Shown here piece after piece: positions 1 through 7,921 of a stretch of 10,758 nucleotides of DNA. The stretch covers positions 1-10,758 of the forward strand of contig JAEZEN010000588.1 in assembly GCA_023433185.1 (NCBI GenBank), given 5' to 3'. The stretch's first letter is position 1; each line of letters starts with the position of its first letter. Position numbers and translations under genes: made by a program. Under the pieces are notes generated by a model. The model saw only the letters and a program-made list of their open reading frames with translations, was not told the DNA's origin and did not search any database. Source of the DNA: Pseudomonadota bacterium. Its GTDB lineage: Bacteria; Pseudomonadota; Alphaproteobacteria; Rhizobiales; Kaistiaceae.

Positions 1-1
1 G

Positions 2-130
2 GACCTGGCGGACGAGCCGCCGCCGGCCGCGGCTTCCGAGCCCCAGGCCCGGCAACGGCAGAGGGCGAATGACTGTCCGCAAGGCGAGCGCCTCAACCGC
101 CAGGGCGAGTGCGTACCCCGCCGGAACTAG
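2..130 (+). CDS. C-terminal end of an unidentified protein (partial)
   Basis: The gene is cut by the left window edge, leaving 42 codons and a TAG stop. The frame is chosen because about 86% of its third positions are G or C, its stop is followed closely by a strong hairpin terminator, and it ends in a plausible two-cysteine tail, [19 protein letters not shown]. Tails of the form C-P-x-G-x-x-L-N-x-x-G-x-C-V occur, to my knowledge, at the ends of secreted or membrane-anchored alphaproteobacterial proteins, where the two cysteines could form a disulfide; that role is inferred. Before the tail is a Pro/Ala- and Gln/Arg-rich low-complexity stretch. The protein family cannot be named from this fragment. 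Another frame is also open through this region but would only extend argG beyond its family start. Confidence 0.5.
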   Translation, partial: DLADEPPPAAASEPQARQRQRANDCPQGERLNRQGECVPRRN

Positions 131-146
131 CCGGTCCCGCGACCAC

Positions 147-174
147 CGGGAGGGCGTTGCCCGCCGCCCTCCCG
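147..174 (+). terminator. Strong hairpin terminator after the upstream gene
   Basis: A perfect 10-bp GC-rich inverted repeat, CGGGAGGGCG at 147-156 and CGCCCTCCCG at 165-174, encloses an 8-base loop. It lies 16 bases after the TAG at 128-130. The following bases (TCCTGT) are only weakly T-rich, so termination efficiency is uncertain. The position and perfect stem make a terminator for the upstream gene the best reading. Confidence 0.6.
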
Positions 175-182
175 TCCTGTAT
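156..182 (+). promoter_or_regulatory. Possible argG promoter
   Basis: CTGTAT at 177-182 matches the alphaproteobacterial -10 hexamer CTATAT at five of six positions. GTTGCC at 156-161 matches CTTGAC at four of six. The spacer is 15 bases, shorter than the preferred 17, and the -35 lies in the loop of the preceding terminator. Transcription would begin near 188-190. The site is weak and is listed because no better candidate sits between the terminator and argG. Confidence 0.2.
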
Positions 183-217
183 GCCGGAGCCCACATTTCT
201 TGCGGGGTTTCCGGCAT
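181..217 (+). repeat. Inverted repeat covering the argG start codon
   Basis: ATGCCGGA at 181-188 is the exact reverse complement of TCCGGCAT at 210-217, with a 21-base loop. The right arm includes the first two bases of the argG ATG (216-218), and the loop includes the probable ribosome binding site GGGG (204-207). In an RNA containing both arms the start codon would be partly paired. This is only relevant if transcription starts at or before 181. A start near 188 would remove the left arm. Confidence 0.4.
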
Positions 218-1430
218 GACTGACGTGAAGAAGGTGGTGCTTGCCTATTCCGGCGGGCTCGACACCTCCGTGATTCTCAAGTGGCTCCAGACCAACTACG
301 ACGCGGAGGTGGTGACCTTCACCGCCGACCTCGGTCAGGGGGAGGAACTCGAGCCGGCCCGCAAGAAGGCCGAGCTCCTCGGCATCCGCGATATCCGCAT
401 CGAGGACCTCCGCGAGGAGTTCGTCCGCGACTTCGTCTTCCCGATGATGCGCATGAATGCGCTCTACGAAGGCGTCTACCTGCTCGGCACGTCGATCGCC
501 CGCCCCCTGATCGCCAAGCGGCTGGTCGAGATCGCGGAGGAAACCGGGGCCGACGCCATCGCTCATGGCGCGACGGGCAAGGGCAACGATCAGGTCCGCT
601 TCGAGCTGACGGCCAGCGCGCTCAATCCGAACATCAGGGTCATCGCCCCGTGGCGCGAGTGGGATTTCAAGTCGCGGACCGATCTCATCGATTTCGCCGA
701 GAAGCACCAGATCCCGGTGCCGAAGGACAAACGTGGCGAGGCGCCGTTCTCGGTCGACGCGAACCTTCTCCATTCGTCGTCCGAGGGCAAGGTGCTCGAG
801 GACCCGTGGGAGGAGCCGCCGCCCGACGTCTACCAGCGCACCGTCGCGCCGGAGGACGCGCCCGACAAGGCGACCTATGTCGAGATCGCGTTCAAGAGGG
901 GCGACCCGGTCGCCATCGACGGCAAGGAGATGAGCCCGGCGGCGCTCCTCACCCATCTCAATGCCCTCGGCCGCGACAACGGCATCGGCCGGATCGACCT
1001 CGTCGAGAACCGCTTCGTCGGCATGAAGTCCCGGGGCGTCTACGAAACGCCCGGCGGCACGATCCTCCATGTCGCGCACCGGGCGATGGAATCGCTGACG
1101 CTCGACCGCGAGGCCGCGCATCTCAAGGAATCGCTCATGCCGCGCTATGCGGAACTCGTCTATTACGGGTTCTGGTTCGCGCCCGAGCGGCACATGCTTC
1201 AGGCGCTGTGCGACGTCAGCCAGGAGCACGTCGAGGGCACGGTGCGACTGAAGCTCTACAAGGGCAACGTCATCGTCACGGGCCGGAAGAGCCCGAAGTC
1301 GCTGTACTCCGATGCGCTCGTCACGTTCGAGGATGATCGCGGCACCTACGACCAGAAGGACGCGGCCGGATTCATCCGCCTCAACGCGCTCCGGTTGCGA
1401 ACACTCGCGGCGCGGGATAAGAGCGAGTAG
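216..1430 (+). CDS. argG: Argininosuccinate synthase
   Basis: This 404-residue cytosolic enzyme joins citrulline and aspartate using ATP, giving argininosuccinate, AMP and pyrophosphate, the penultimate step of arginine synthesis. The N-type ATP pyrophosphatase P-loop AYSGGLDTS is at residues 10-18, and the family motif [14 protein letters not shown] is at 117-130. Later conserved stretches include APWREW, the EDPWEEPP region, and [18 protein letters not shown]. The length is normal for the bacterial family (about 400). The start at 216 is chosen because [14 protein letters not shown] aligns with the family N-terminus and GGGG lies 8 bases upstream; the open frame continues to an ATG at 69, but those extra 49 residues are not family sequence. 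It stands apart from other arginine genes here. The next gene starts 107 bases later with its own binding site. Confidence 0.97.
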   Translation: MTDVKKVVLAYSGGLDTSVILKWLQTNYDAEVVTFTADLGQGEELEPARKKAELLGIRDIRIEDLREEFVRDFVFPMMRMNALYEGVYLLGTSIARPLIAKRLVEIAEETGADAIAHGATGKGNDQVRFELTASALNPNIRVIAPWREWDFKSRTDLIDFAEKHQIPVPKDKRGEAPFSVDANLLHSSSEGKVLEDPWEEPPPDVYQRTVAPEDAPDKATYVEIAFKRGDPVAIDGKEMSPAALLTHLNALGRDNGIGRIDLVENRFVGMKSRGVYETPGGTILHVAHRAMESLTLDREAAHLKESLMPRYAELVYYGFWFAPERHMLQALCDVSQEHVEGTVRLKLYKGNVIVTGRKSPKSLYSDALVTFEDDRGTYDQKDAAGFIRLNALRLRTLAARDKSE

Positions 1431-1537
1431 GGCAGTTCCTCGGGCCGCGCGCGCAAGGGTGTTCGCGGGCCGTGGCGCGGCATCAGTCTTGCGTTAAGGT
1501 TAGCGGTGGCAAAGTCCCCGGGGAAAGGGGAACAGGG

Positions 1538-4060
1538 ATGGGCAGCATCGATCCGGGACCGGACGGCGCCGATGGCGCGATCGACCCCATCGCCATGCTC
1601 ATCGAGGCGATGACCCGGATGCCATACGGCGTGTCCGTGTGGAGCCGCGACTATCGCCTTCTCTTCTGGAACAGCGCCTATCTCCGCCTCTACGGAACGC
1701 CCTCGGAACTGGTGTTCCGGGGAATGACCCTCGCCGAGATGCTGGCGCTGTCCTTCCGCGACCGCGAGGTTACCCCGGAAAGGTTTCGCCTGGTCGTCGA
1801 ACGGCACCGGACCCGGCTCGCGAAAACCACCGATCCGAACGTTCCGTCGGTCCACGTCGACCGGGTGGGCGACCTCGTCGTCGAGCGCACCTACCTGCCG
1901 ATCCCCGGGGTCGGCTGGGTCGTGATCCACGAGGACGAGACCGCACAACTCAGGCGCGAGTCCGAGCTTCGCGCCCATCACAGCCGTATCGACCTCGCGC
2001 TCGACAGCATGGAATACGGCTTCTGCCTCTTCGACGGCGATTTCAGCCTGATGCTCTGGAATGAGCGCTTCATCGATCTCTACGGCCTTCCCGGCCGAGA
2101 GATCGTCACGGGGATGTCGCTCGAGGAAGTGCTGCTCGTCTCCCTCCAGGCCGGCAACCAGCTCGGCCATACGGCGGCCGAGATGGCCGAGCGCGAGCGG
2201 TTGCGGCTCGCTGCGCTGGCGGTCGGCGAGTCCCTCCAGTCCGAGGCCGTGCTCGGCAGCGGGCGCATCGTCCGCGTCCGCTGGAAGCGCACGGCGGGAG
2301 GCTGGTGGGTCGTCACCCACGAGGACGTCACCGTGGAGCGCGACCATCTGCAGTCGCTCGAGCGGCGCGAGATCGAGCTCGCGCGCCAGAACGCGCGCTT
2401 CATCGCCGCCGTCGACCACATGACGCAGGGCCTCTGCATGTTCGACGAGCGGCAGGAGCTGATCATCTGCAATCAGCGCTATGCCCGCATCTACAACCTG
2501 CCGCCGGAACTCTGCCGGCCGGGAGCGCGCCTCGTCGACATCTGGAAGCATCTCGGGTTCAACCCGGAAGGCGGGACGGACGCCTATCTTCGCGAGCGCC
2601 TCCAGTCCCTGGCCCACGGCGAAGTGCCGGAGACGGTCGCTCTTCCCGACGGCCGGCTGATCGCCGTCATCCATCGCCCGCTCAGCGATGGCGGGTGGGT
2701 CGCCACCCACGAGGACGTGACCGAGCAGCGGCGGAGCGAGGCCCGGACGAGCCATCTCGCGCGCCACGACGAACTCACCGATCTGCCCAACCGCCTGCTC
2801 TTCGGCGAACGGATGCGAGAGGCGGAGGAGCATGTGGCGCACGGCGAACTCGTCGCGGTCATCTACATCGATCTCGACCACTTCAAGGCGATCAACGACC
2901 TGTTCGGCCACGTCATCGGCGACGCCGCGCTCCAGCAGGTGGCGCAGCGGCTTCTTGCCTGCTGCCGCGACACCGACGTGGTGTCCCGCCTCGGCGGCGA
3001 CGAATTTGCCATCCTCCAGTTCGCCCTGGCCACGCCGCAGGATGCCGCTGGCCTGGCCGAACGGATCGTCCGGGCGGTCGCGGCGCCGCTCCGGATCCAC
3101 GGTCACGAGATCGCTCTCGGGGCGAGCCTCGGTATCGCCGTGGCTCCCCAGGACGGGAGCGATGCCGAGACGCTGCTCCGCAATGCCGACCTCGCCGCCT
3201 ATCGCGCCAAGGAAGACGGGCGCGGTGCCTACCATTTCTTCGAGCCGGGCATGGATGCCGCCCTGCAGGAGCGGCTGTCCTTCGAGATGGAGCTGCGGGG
3301 CGCCCTGGCGCGCAACGAGTTCGCGCTCGCCTTCCAGCCGCTGGTCAGCCTCAGCGACAACCGCATCGCGAGCGTCGAGGCGCTGCTCCGGTGGAATCAT
3401 CCCCACCGCGGCCAGGTGGCACCGGATCGCGTGATCCCGGCGGCCGAACGCTCGGGCGCCATCGGTCCGATCGGCGAATGGGTGCTTCGCGAAGCGTGCA
3501 TGACGGCCGCCACCTGGCCCAAGGACGTGTCCGTCGCGGTCAACGTCTCGCCGCTCCAGTTCTCGCGGCGGGGCCTCATCCGCCACATCGAGGACGCGCT
3601 GGCCGTCTCGGGGCTCGAGCCTGGACGCCTCGACATCGAACTCACCGAGTCGGCGCTCCTCGCCAACAACGAGATGACGCAGACCCTCCTCAAAGAACTG
3701 CGGCGGATCGGCGTCCGCATCTCCCTCGACGACTTCGGCACCGGCTATTCGAGCCTCGGCTATCTCCGTGCCTTCGCCTTCGACAAGATCAAGATCGACC
3801 GCTCCTTCCTCCACGATCTGCCCGAACCCGGTCACAACTCGGAGATCATGAAGGCGGTCATCGGCCTCGGCCGCAGCCTCGGGATCAGCACGACGGCGGA
3901 GGGCGTCGAGACCGAGGCACAGTTCGAGTTCGTGCGCGACGAAGGCTGCAGCGAGGTCCAGGGCTACATCTTCTCGCGGCCGCTGCCGCCGAGCGCGATC
4001 GCGGAGAAGCTTGCCGAGCAGGCCGCGGCCGGCGGCCCCGGCCGGATGCTGGCGTGCTGA
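1538..4060 (+). CDS. Triple-PAS GGDEF-EAL cyclic di-GMP synthase/phosphodiesterase
   Basis: This is an 840-residue protein, probably cytosolic since no signal peptide or membrane segment is visible. Three PAS domains of the PAS_7 type lie at about residues 24-136, 154-266 and 290-396. Each begins with a pattern like M-x-x-G-x-x-x-(F/W) and ends in a (V/T)HED(E/V)T motif. A GGDEF domain (about 405-568) has DLDHFKAIND, an intact GGDEF (486-490), and RDTD at 477-480, the correct place for a product-inhibition site. An EAL domain (about 588-826) has EAL (614-616), NVSPLQF, ELTES, DDFGTGYSSL (731-740), KIDRSF, AEGVE and VQGY, so all usual metal-binding and catalytic positions appear present. It could therefore both make and degrade cyclic di-GMP; which dominates cannot be read from sequence. 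The ligand sensed by the PAS domains is unknown. The ATG at 1538 is preferred because AAGGGG lies 7 bases upstream; an in-frame GTG at 1472 would add 22 non-conserved residues. Confidence 0.93.
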   Translation: MGSIDPGPDGADGAIDPIAMLIEAMTRMPYGVSVWSRDYRLLFWNSAYLRLYGTPSELVFRGMTLAEMLALSFRDREVTPERFRLVVERHRTRLAKTTDPNVPSVHVDRVGDLVVERTYLPIPGVGWVVIHEDETAQLRRESELRAHHSRIDLALDSMEYGFCLFDGDFSLMLWNERFIDLYGLPGREIVTGMSLEEVLLVSLQAGNQLGHTAAEMAERERLRLAALAVGESLQSEAVLGSGRIVRVRWKRTAGGWWVVTHEDVTVERDHLQSLERREIELARQNARFIAAVDHMTQGLCMFDERQELIICNQRYARIYNLPPELCRPGARLVDIWKHLGFNPEGGTDAYLRERLQSLAHGEVPETVALPDGRLIAVIHRPLSDGGWVATHEDVTEQRRSEARTSHLARHDELTDLPNRLLFGERMREAEEHVAHGELVAVIYIDLDHFKAINDLFGHVIGDAALQQVAQRLLACCRDTDVVSRLGGDEFAILQFALATPQDAAGLAERIVRAVAAPLRIHGHEIALGASLGIAVAPQDGSDAETLLRNADLAAYRAKEDGRGAYHFFEPGMDAALQERLSFEMELRGALARNEFALAFQPLVSLSDNRIASVEALLRWNHPHRGQVAPDRVIPAAERSGAIGPIGEWVLREACMTAATWPKDVSVAVNVSPLQFSRRGLIRHIEDALAVSGLEPGRLDIELTESALLANNEMTQTLLKELRRIGVRISLDDFGTGYSSLGYLRAFAFDKIKIDRSFLHDLPEPGHNSEIMKAVIGLGRSLGISTTAEGVETEAQFEFVRDEGCSEVQGYIFSRPLPPSAIAEKLAEQAAAGGPGRMLAC

Positions 4061-4067
4061 ACGCGGA

Positions 4068-5885
4068 TCAGTCGGGCAGCCCGGCCGCGCTCAGGCCGTC
4101 GAGGTAGCGCTCGAGGGTCTTCGCCTCGATGAACCGGAGGGCATCGCGCAGCTTCTCGCGGGTGACGTCCGGCCGCACCGAGACGAACTTCGCCAGGGCA
4201 TCGCGGGCGGCGGGAATGTTGCCGGCCCCGCCCTGGAAGGCGGCGAGGTCGCGATAGGCCCAGGTCATGCCGACCTTCTCCCGGATCGCCCGCTCCGCCC
4301 ACTGCACGGCCTCCTCGGGATAGCCGGCGGCGAACTTCGCAAAGCCCATGCCGATGAAGCCGTTGAAACTGAAGGGGTCGAGCGGGCTCAGCGTCAGCGC
4401 CTTCTCGAAGCTCCTCAGCGCCTCCTCGGGATCGCCGCGATAGGCGAGGAGGAAACCGTGCCGGGTCCAGGCCCAGGCGTTGTTTGGGTCGAGCGCCAGC
4501 GCCCTGTCGACGTAGTGACGGGCACGGTCGAGATCGCCGAAGAGCAGCATCGTCGCGGTGGAGAGCGCACAGAGCGCCGTCGGGTCGTCACCGACGGCCG
4601 GGGCCGCGAGGGTGATCAGCCGGTCGCCCTCAGCCCGCACCGCCGCGATGTCCTCGGTCCAGTTGTAGACGACGTGCTGCGCCCGCGCCCAGGCCGCGAT
4701 CGCCGCCGCCCGGGCATAGGTCGGGTCGCGGGCCATCGCCTCGTCGAGCAGGCGGATCGCCTCGGCATTGTCCTCGCGGCGGTGGGCCCAGAGGTGGGGC
4801 AGCGCGCGGAGCACGAGGTCGTAGGCCGCCAGGTTCTCGGGTCGCTTCCGGCGCGCCCGCGCGATTTCGGCGTCCCAGATCGAGGGGCGGAGGGCGCCGG
4901 TGACCCGCGAGGCGATCTCGTCCTCGAAGTCGAACAGGTTCTCGATGACGCCGTCATAGCGGTCGGCCCAGAGATGGGTGCCGGAATCGGCGTCGATCAG
5001 CTGCGCCGTGACCCGGACGCGGTCGCCGACCTTGCGCAGGCTGCCCTCGATCACGTAGCGGACCCCGAGGTCGCGGGCGATCTCGCGGACATCGACGGCG
5101 CGGCCCTTGTAGGCATAGGCCGAATTGCGGGCGATGACTGTGAAGTCCCGCACCCGGGAGAGGGTCGCAGTGATCTCCTCGACGACGCCGTCGGCGATCG
5201 ACGTCGCTGCCGGGTCTCCGGACATGTTGTCGAAGGGCAGGACGGCGATCGACGCCTGCTCACCGAGGCGGGGCGACGGCTCGCGCACCGGCACCGGCAC
5301 CGGCACATCACCGCGCCTGCGGTAGCCGACGCCTGCCTTGAGCGGCGCATCGGCATCGGCCTCGTCGCCGGTCCAGACCCAGACCTCGAACTGCTCGTCC
5401 TCCTTGCCCTTCATCTCGATCCACTGCGTCTCGCCGAAGCGGCTGGCGAGCGGCTTGGTGAGCTGCCAGCGGACGGAGTGGGTGATCGCGATGCCGCCCG
5501 GTGGCGCGGCTTCCTGGAGGCGCACCACGAAGCCGACCGCCGCCCCGAAGCGGTCGTCGCCACGCACGAAGATGTCGGCGAGACCGATCCCGACCCGCAC
5601 CAGGATGGGATCGCTGCCGCGTCGGGTGTTGAACTCCGCCATCTGCATCTGGAACGCGAGAGCCCACTCGACCCCGTCCTCGACGCTCTGGAACTCGATC
5701 AGGGCACCGTCGCCCATCGTCTTGAAGAGGTTGCCGGAATGCCGGTGGACCGAGGGTCGCAGCACGTTGCGGCGCAGGCGCGCGAGAGCCAGCAGCGTCT
5801 CGCGCTCGTCGCGCTCGACCAGACGCGTGTACCCCGCGACATCCAGCGAGGCGAGCACGGTGAGTTTGCGCGGGGCGCGCTGCAT
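4068..5885 (-). CDS. Class III cyclase-like domain with TolB-like domain and TPR repeats
   Basis: This 605-residue protein has no visible signal peptide or membrane helix. The class III nucleotide cyclase homology domain spans about residues 8-170: metal-site aspartates D15 (LDVAGYT) and D59 (GDG), substrate-type residues K55 and D111, and arginine R122. The asparagine expected four residues before R122 is glycine (G118). A linker with the VPVPVPV run precedes a TolB-like domain (about 211-335, starting [12 protein letters not shown] and including YVIEGSLRK). TPR-type helical repeats follow (about 370-560). This order is common in Rhizobiales proteins annotated as adenylate cyclases. The domain may make cAMP weakly or not at all. 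Start 5885 is preferred because AGGA lies 10 bases upstream and [17 protein letters not shown] matches the family N-terminus; ATGs at 5948 and 5921 lie in or upstream of a likely promoter. Its stop is 7 bases from that of the convergent GGDEF-EAL gene. Confidence 0.88.
   Translation of the reverse strand: MQRAPRKLTVLASLDVAGYTRLVERDERETLLALARLRRNVLRPSVHRHSGNLFKTMGDGALIEFQSVEDGVEWALAFQMQMAEFNTRRGSDPILVRVGIGLADIFVRGDDRFGAAVGFVVRLQEAAPPGGIAITHSVRWQLTKPLASRFGETQWIEMKGKEDEQFEVWVWTGDEADADAPLKAGVGYRRRGDVPVPVPVREPSPRLGEQASIAVLPFDNMSGDPAATSIADGVVEEITATLSRVRDFTVIARNSAYAYKGRAVDVREIARDLGVRYVIEGSLRKVGDRVRVTAQLIDADSGTHLWADRYDGVIENLFDFEDEIASRVTGALRPSIWDAEIARARRKRPENLAAYDLVLRALPHLWAHRREDNAEAIRLLDEAMARDPTYARAAAIAAWARAQHVVYNWTEDIAAVRAEGDRLITLAAPAVGDDPTALCALSTATMLLFGDLDRARHYVDRALALDPNNAWAWTRHGFLLAYRGDPEEALRSFEKALTLSPLDPFSFNGFIGMGFAKFAAGYPEEAVQWAERAIREKVGMTWAYRDLAAFQGGAGNIPAARDALAKFVSVRPDVTREKLRDALRFIEAKTLERYLDGLSAAGLPD
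5285..5306. repeat. Short hexanucleotide tandem repeat within the cyclase gene
   Basis: The unit GCACCG occurs three full times plus four further bases. On the coding (minus) strand it encodes the alternating Val-Pro run (VPVPVPV) in the linker between the cyclase and TolB-like domains. Unit gain or loss would add or remove two residues without shifting the frame, so the linker length may vary between strains. Confidence 0.75.
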
Positions 5886-5917
5886 GCGTCCGGTTTCCTG
5901 GCGGGCGGCCCCCGCAG

Positions 5918-5945
5918 TCATAGACGATGAGGCGCCGCTCGCAAG
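5918..5945 (-). promoter_or_regulatory. Possible promoter of the cyclase/TPR gene
   Basis: Read on the minus strand, CTTGCG (5945-5940) is separated by 16 bases from CTATGA (5923-5918). Each hexamer matches four of six bases of the alphaproteobacterial consensus CTTGAC / CTATAT. Transcription would begin near 5911, about 26 bases before the proposed ATG at 5885, which fits that start and excludes the two upstream ATGs. Confidence 0.35.
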
Positions 5946-6010
5946 CAAAGTCTGACGTTTCCGAGGCTTCCAGCGACGGAACGGCAGAGCAGTATGACAG
6001 CGGGTGCCGC

Positions 6011-6027
6011 ATATTGCACCGCAATAT
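6011..6027. repeat. Dyad ATATTGC-ACC-GCAATAT, operator-like
   Basis: A perfect 7-bp inverted repeat, ATATTGC at 6011-6017 and GCAATAT at 6021-6027, is separated by three bases. It is AT-rich in a very GC-rich region and directly abuts the -35 element proposed for typA at 6028-6033, where a DNA-binding regulator could act. A small hairpin is less likely because no matching transcript is evident. The binding protein is unknown. Confidence 0.4.
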
Positions 6028-6056
6028 CTTCCCTTTTCGCACCGGATCGCCTATAT
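6028..6056 (+). promoter_or_regulatory. Probable typA promoter
   Basis: CTATAT at 6051-6056 is an exact match to the -10 hexamer of the alphaproteobacterial housekeeping consensus. Exactly 17 bases upstream, CTTCCC at 6028-6033 matches CTTGAC at four of six positions. A start near 6063 would give a leader of about 32 bases containing the AAGGA binding site. Confidence 0.5.
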
Positions 6057-6094
6057 CCAGCCCGGCCCGAAGCGACCGCTCTCCCAAGGATTCC

Positions 6095-7921
6095 ATGTCC
6101 CTGCGCAACATCGCCATCATCGCCCATGTCGACCATGGCAAGACCACCCTGATCGACGTGCTGCTCCGGCAGTCCGGCTCTTTCCGCGACAACCAGAAGG
6201 TCGCGGAGCGCGCCATGGATTCCAACGACCTCGAGCGCGAGCGCGGGATAACCATCCTCGCCAAGGTGACGTCGCTCGCCTGGAAGGATACCCGGATCAA
6301 CATCGTCGACACGCCCGGCCATGCCGATTTCGGCGGCGAGGTCGAGCGCATCCTCAACATGGTCGACGGCGCGATCATCCTGGTGGACGCCGCCGAGGGG
6401 CCGATGCCCCAGACCAAGTTCGTGCTCCAGAAGGCGTTGCGGCGCGGTCTCCGCCCGATCGTCGCGATCAACAAGATCGATCGCCCGGACGAGCGCCATC
6501 TCGAGGTCCTCAACGAGGTCTTCGATCTCTTCGCCGCCCTTGACGCGACCGAGGAGCAGCTCGACTTCCCCGTGCTCTACGGCTCCGCCAAGGAGGGCTG
6601 GATGGCCGCGTCGCCCGATGGTCCCCGGGAATCCTGCGCGCCGCTCTACGACCTCGTGCTCGCGCACGTGCCGCCGCCGACGGTGGAGGACGGTGCCTTC
6701 CGCCTGCTCGCCACCACGCTCGAGGCGAACCCCTATCTCGGCCGCATCCTGACCGGCCGCATCACGTCCGGCAAGCTCAGGCCCAACATGGCGATCCGCG
6801 CGCTGTCGCGCGCCGGCCAGGTCATCGAGGAGGGCCGCATCTCCAAGGTCCTCGGCTTCCGCGGCCTGGAGCGGCAGCCGATCGAGGAGGCCGAGGCGGG
6901 CGACATCGTCGCCATCGCCGGGCTGACCAAGGCGACGGTCGCCGACACCATCGCCGCCCCGGACGTCGCCGAGCCGATCTTCGCCCAGCCGATCGACCCG
7001 CCGACGCTGTCGATGACCTTCCGCATCAATGACAGCCCCTTTGCCGGCCAGGAGGGCGACAAGGTGCAGAGCCGCGTCATCCGCGAGCGGCTGCTCCGCG
7101 AGGCCGAGGGCAACGTCGCGCTGCGCATCACCATCAACCCGGACAACGATTCGTTCGAGGTTGCCGGCCGCGGCGAACTGCAACTTGGCATCCTCATCGA
7201 GACGATGCGTCGCGAGGGATTCGAACTGACCATCGGCAAGCCGCGCGTCGTCTTTCGCACCGACGAGGCGGGCCGGCAGCTCGAGCCCATCGAGGAGGTG
7301 ATCATCGACGTCGATTCCGAGCACTCGGGCGTCGTCGTCCAGAAGCTCTCCGAGCGTCGCGCCGAACTGCTCGAGATGCGGCCCTCGGGCGGCGATCGAA
7401 CCCGCCTGGTCTTCCACGCACCGACCCGCGGCCTGATCGGCTATCAATCCGAGCTGCTCTCCGACACCCGCGGCACCGCCGTCTTCAACCGCCTGTTCCA
7501 CGAATACGCGCCCTACAAGGGGGATATTCCGGGCCGGCGGAACGGCGTTCTCATCTCGAATGCCCAGGGCGATTCGACCAACTATGCGCTCTGGTATCTC
7601 GAGGAGCGCGGCGTGCTGATGATCGACCCGGGCGTCCGTGTCTACGAGGGCATGATCGTCGGCGAGCACAGCCGCGACAACGACCTCGAGGTCAACGTTC
7701 TGCGCGGCAAGCAGCTCTCCAACGTGCGCGCCGCCGGCAAGGAGGAGGCGAAGACCCTCACGCCGCCGCGCCGGCTGTCGCTGGAGGCAGCGCTCGCCTA
7801 CGTCCAGGACGACGAGTTCGTCGAGGTCACCCCGAAGTCGATCCGGCTGCGGAAGTCGATCCTCGATCCCCATGCGCGGAAACGTGCCGAGAAGAGCAAG
7901 GCGGAACCGGTGACGGCATGA
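6095..7921 (+). CDS. typA: Translational GTPase TypA/BipA
   Basis: This 608-residue ribosome-associated GTPase of the elongation factor G superfamily is known in other bacteria to act in 50S assembly and stress or cold adaptation. The GTPase motifs are complete: P-loop AHVDHGKT (10-17), RGITI (50-54), DTPGH (72-76), NKID (126-129) and GSAK (153-156). The rest follows BipA order: a beta-barrel domain II, two EF-G-like domains (with [12 protein letters not shown] and [12 protein letters not shown]), and the BipA-specific C-terminal part with [36 protein letters not shown] and [15 protein letters not shown]. Its length is typical. AAGGA (6086-6090) lies 4 bases before the ATG, rather close but with no better alternative, and [18 protein letters not shown] matches the family start. 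The last codons overlap the next gene by ATGA. Confidence 0.97.
   Translation: MSLRNIAIIAHVDHGKTTLIDVLLRQSGSFRDNQKVAERAMDSNDLERERGITILAKVTSLAWKDTRINIVDTPGHADFGGEVERILNMVDGAIILVDAAEGPMPQTKFVLQKALRRGLRPIVAINKIDRPDERHLEVLNEVFDLFAALDATEEQLDFPVLYGSAKEGWMAASPDGPRESCAPLYDLVLAHVPPPTVEDGAFRLLATTLEANPYLGRILTGRITSGKLRPNMAIRALSRAGQVIEEGRISKVLGFRGLERQPIEEAEAGDIVAIAGLTKATVADTIAAPDVAEPIFAQPIDPPTLSMTFRINDSPFAGQEGDKVQSRVIRERLLREAEGNVALRITINPDNDSFEVAGRGELQLGILIETMRREGFELTIGKPRVVFRTDEAGRQLEPIEEVIIDVDSEHSGVVVQKLSERRAELLEMRPSGGDRTRLVFHAPTRGLIGYQSELLSDTRGTAVFNRLFHEYAPYKGDIPGRRNGVLISNAQGDSTNYALWYLEERGVLMIDPGVRVYEGMIVGEHSRDNDLEVNVLRGKQLSNVRAAGKEEAKTLTPPRRLSLEAALAYVQDDEFVEVTPKSIRLRKSILDPHARKRAEKSKAEPVTA

Noticed and set aside
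69..215. N-terminal extension of argG to an upstream ATG
   Set aside because: The 49 extra residues are not family sequence and span the terminator hairpin; the ATG at 216 fits homology and has a binding site.
1346..3835. 829-codon open frame on the minus strand
   Set aside because: It is antisense to the GGDEF-EAL gene. Its composition is dominated by Asp, Glu, Arg, Val and Ala as expected from GC-rich shadow frames, and it shows no recognisable domain.
2305..4107. 600-codon plus-strand frame overlapping the GGDEF-EAL gene
   Set aside because: It is an Arg/Pro/Gly-rich shadow in a second frame of a gene with intact catalytic motifs.
4011..5930. 639-codon open frame on the plus strand
   Set aside because: It is antisense to the cyclase/TPR gene, with repetitive Arg/Gly/Asp/Val content and no domain; the opposite strand has clear family motifs.
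5886..5948. Upstream ATG starts (5948, 5921) for the cyclase gene
   Set aside because: They lack a binding site, add residues unlike the family N-terminus, and lie in or upstream of a likely promoter.
5918..7873. 651-codon open frame on the minus strand
   Set aside because: It is antisense to typA, whose complete GTPase motifs decide the coding strand.
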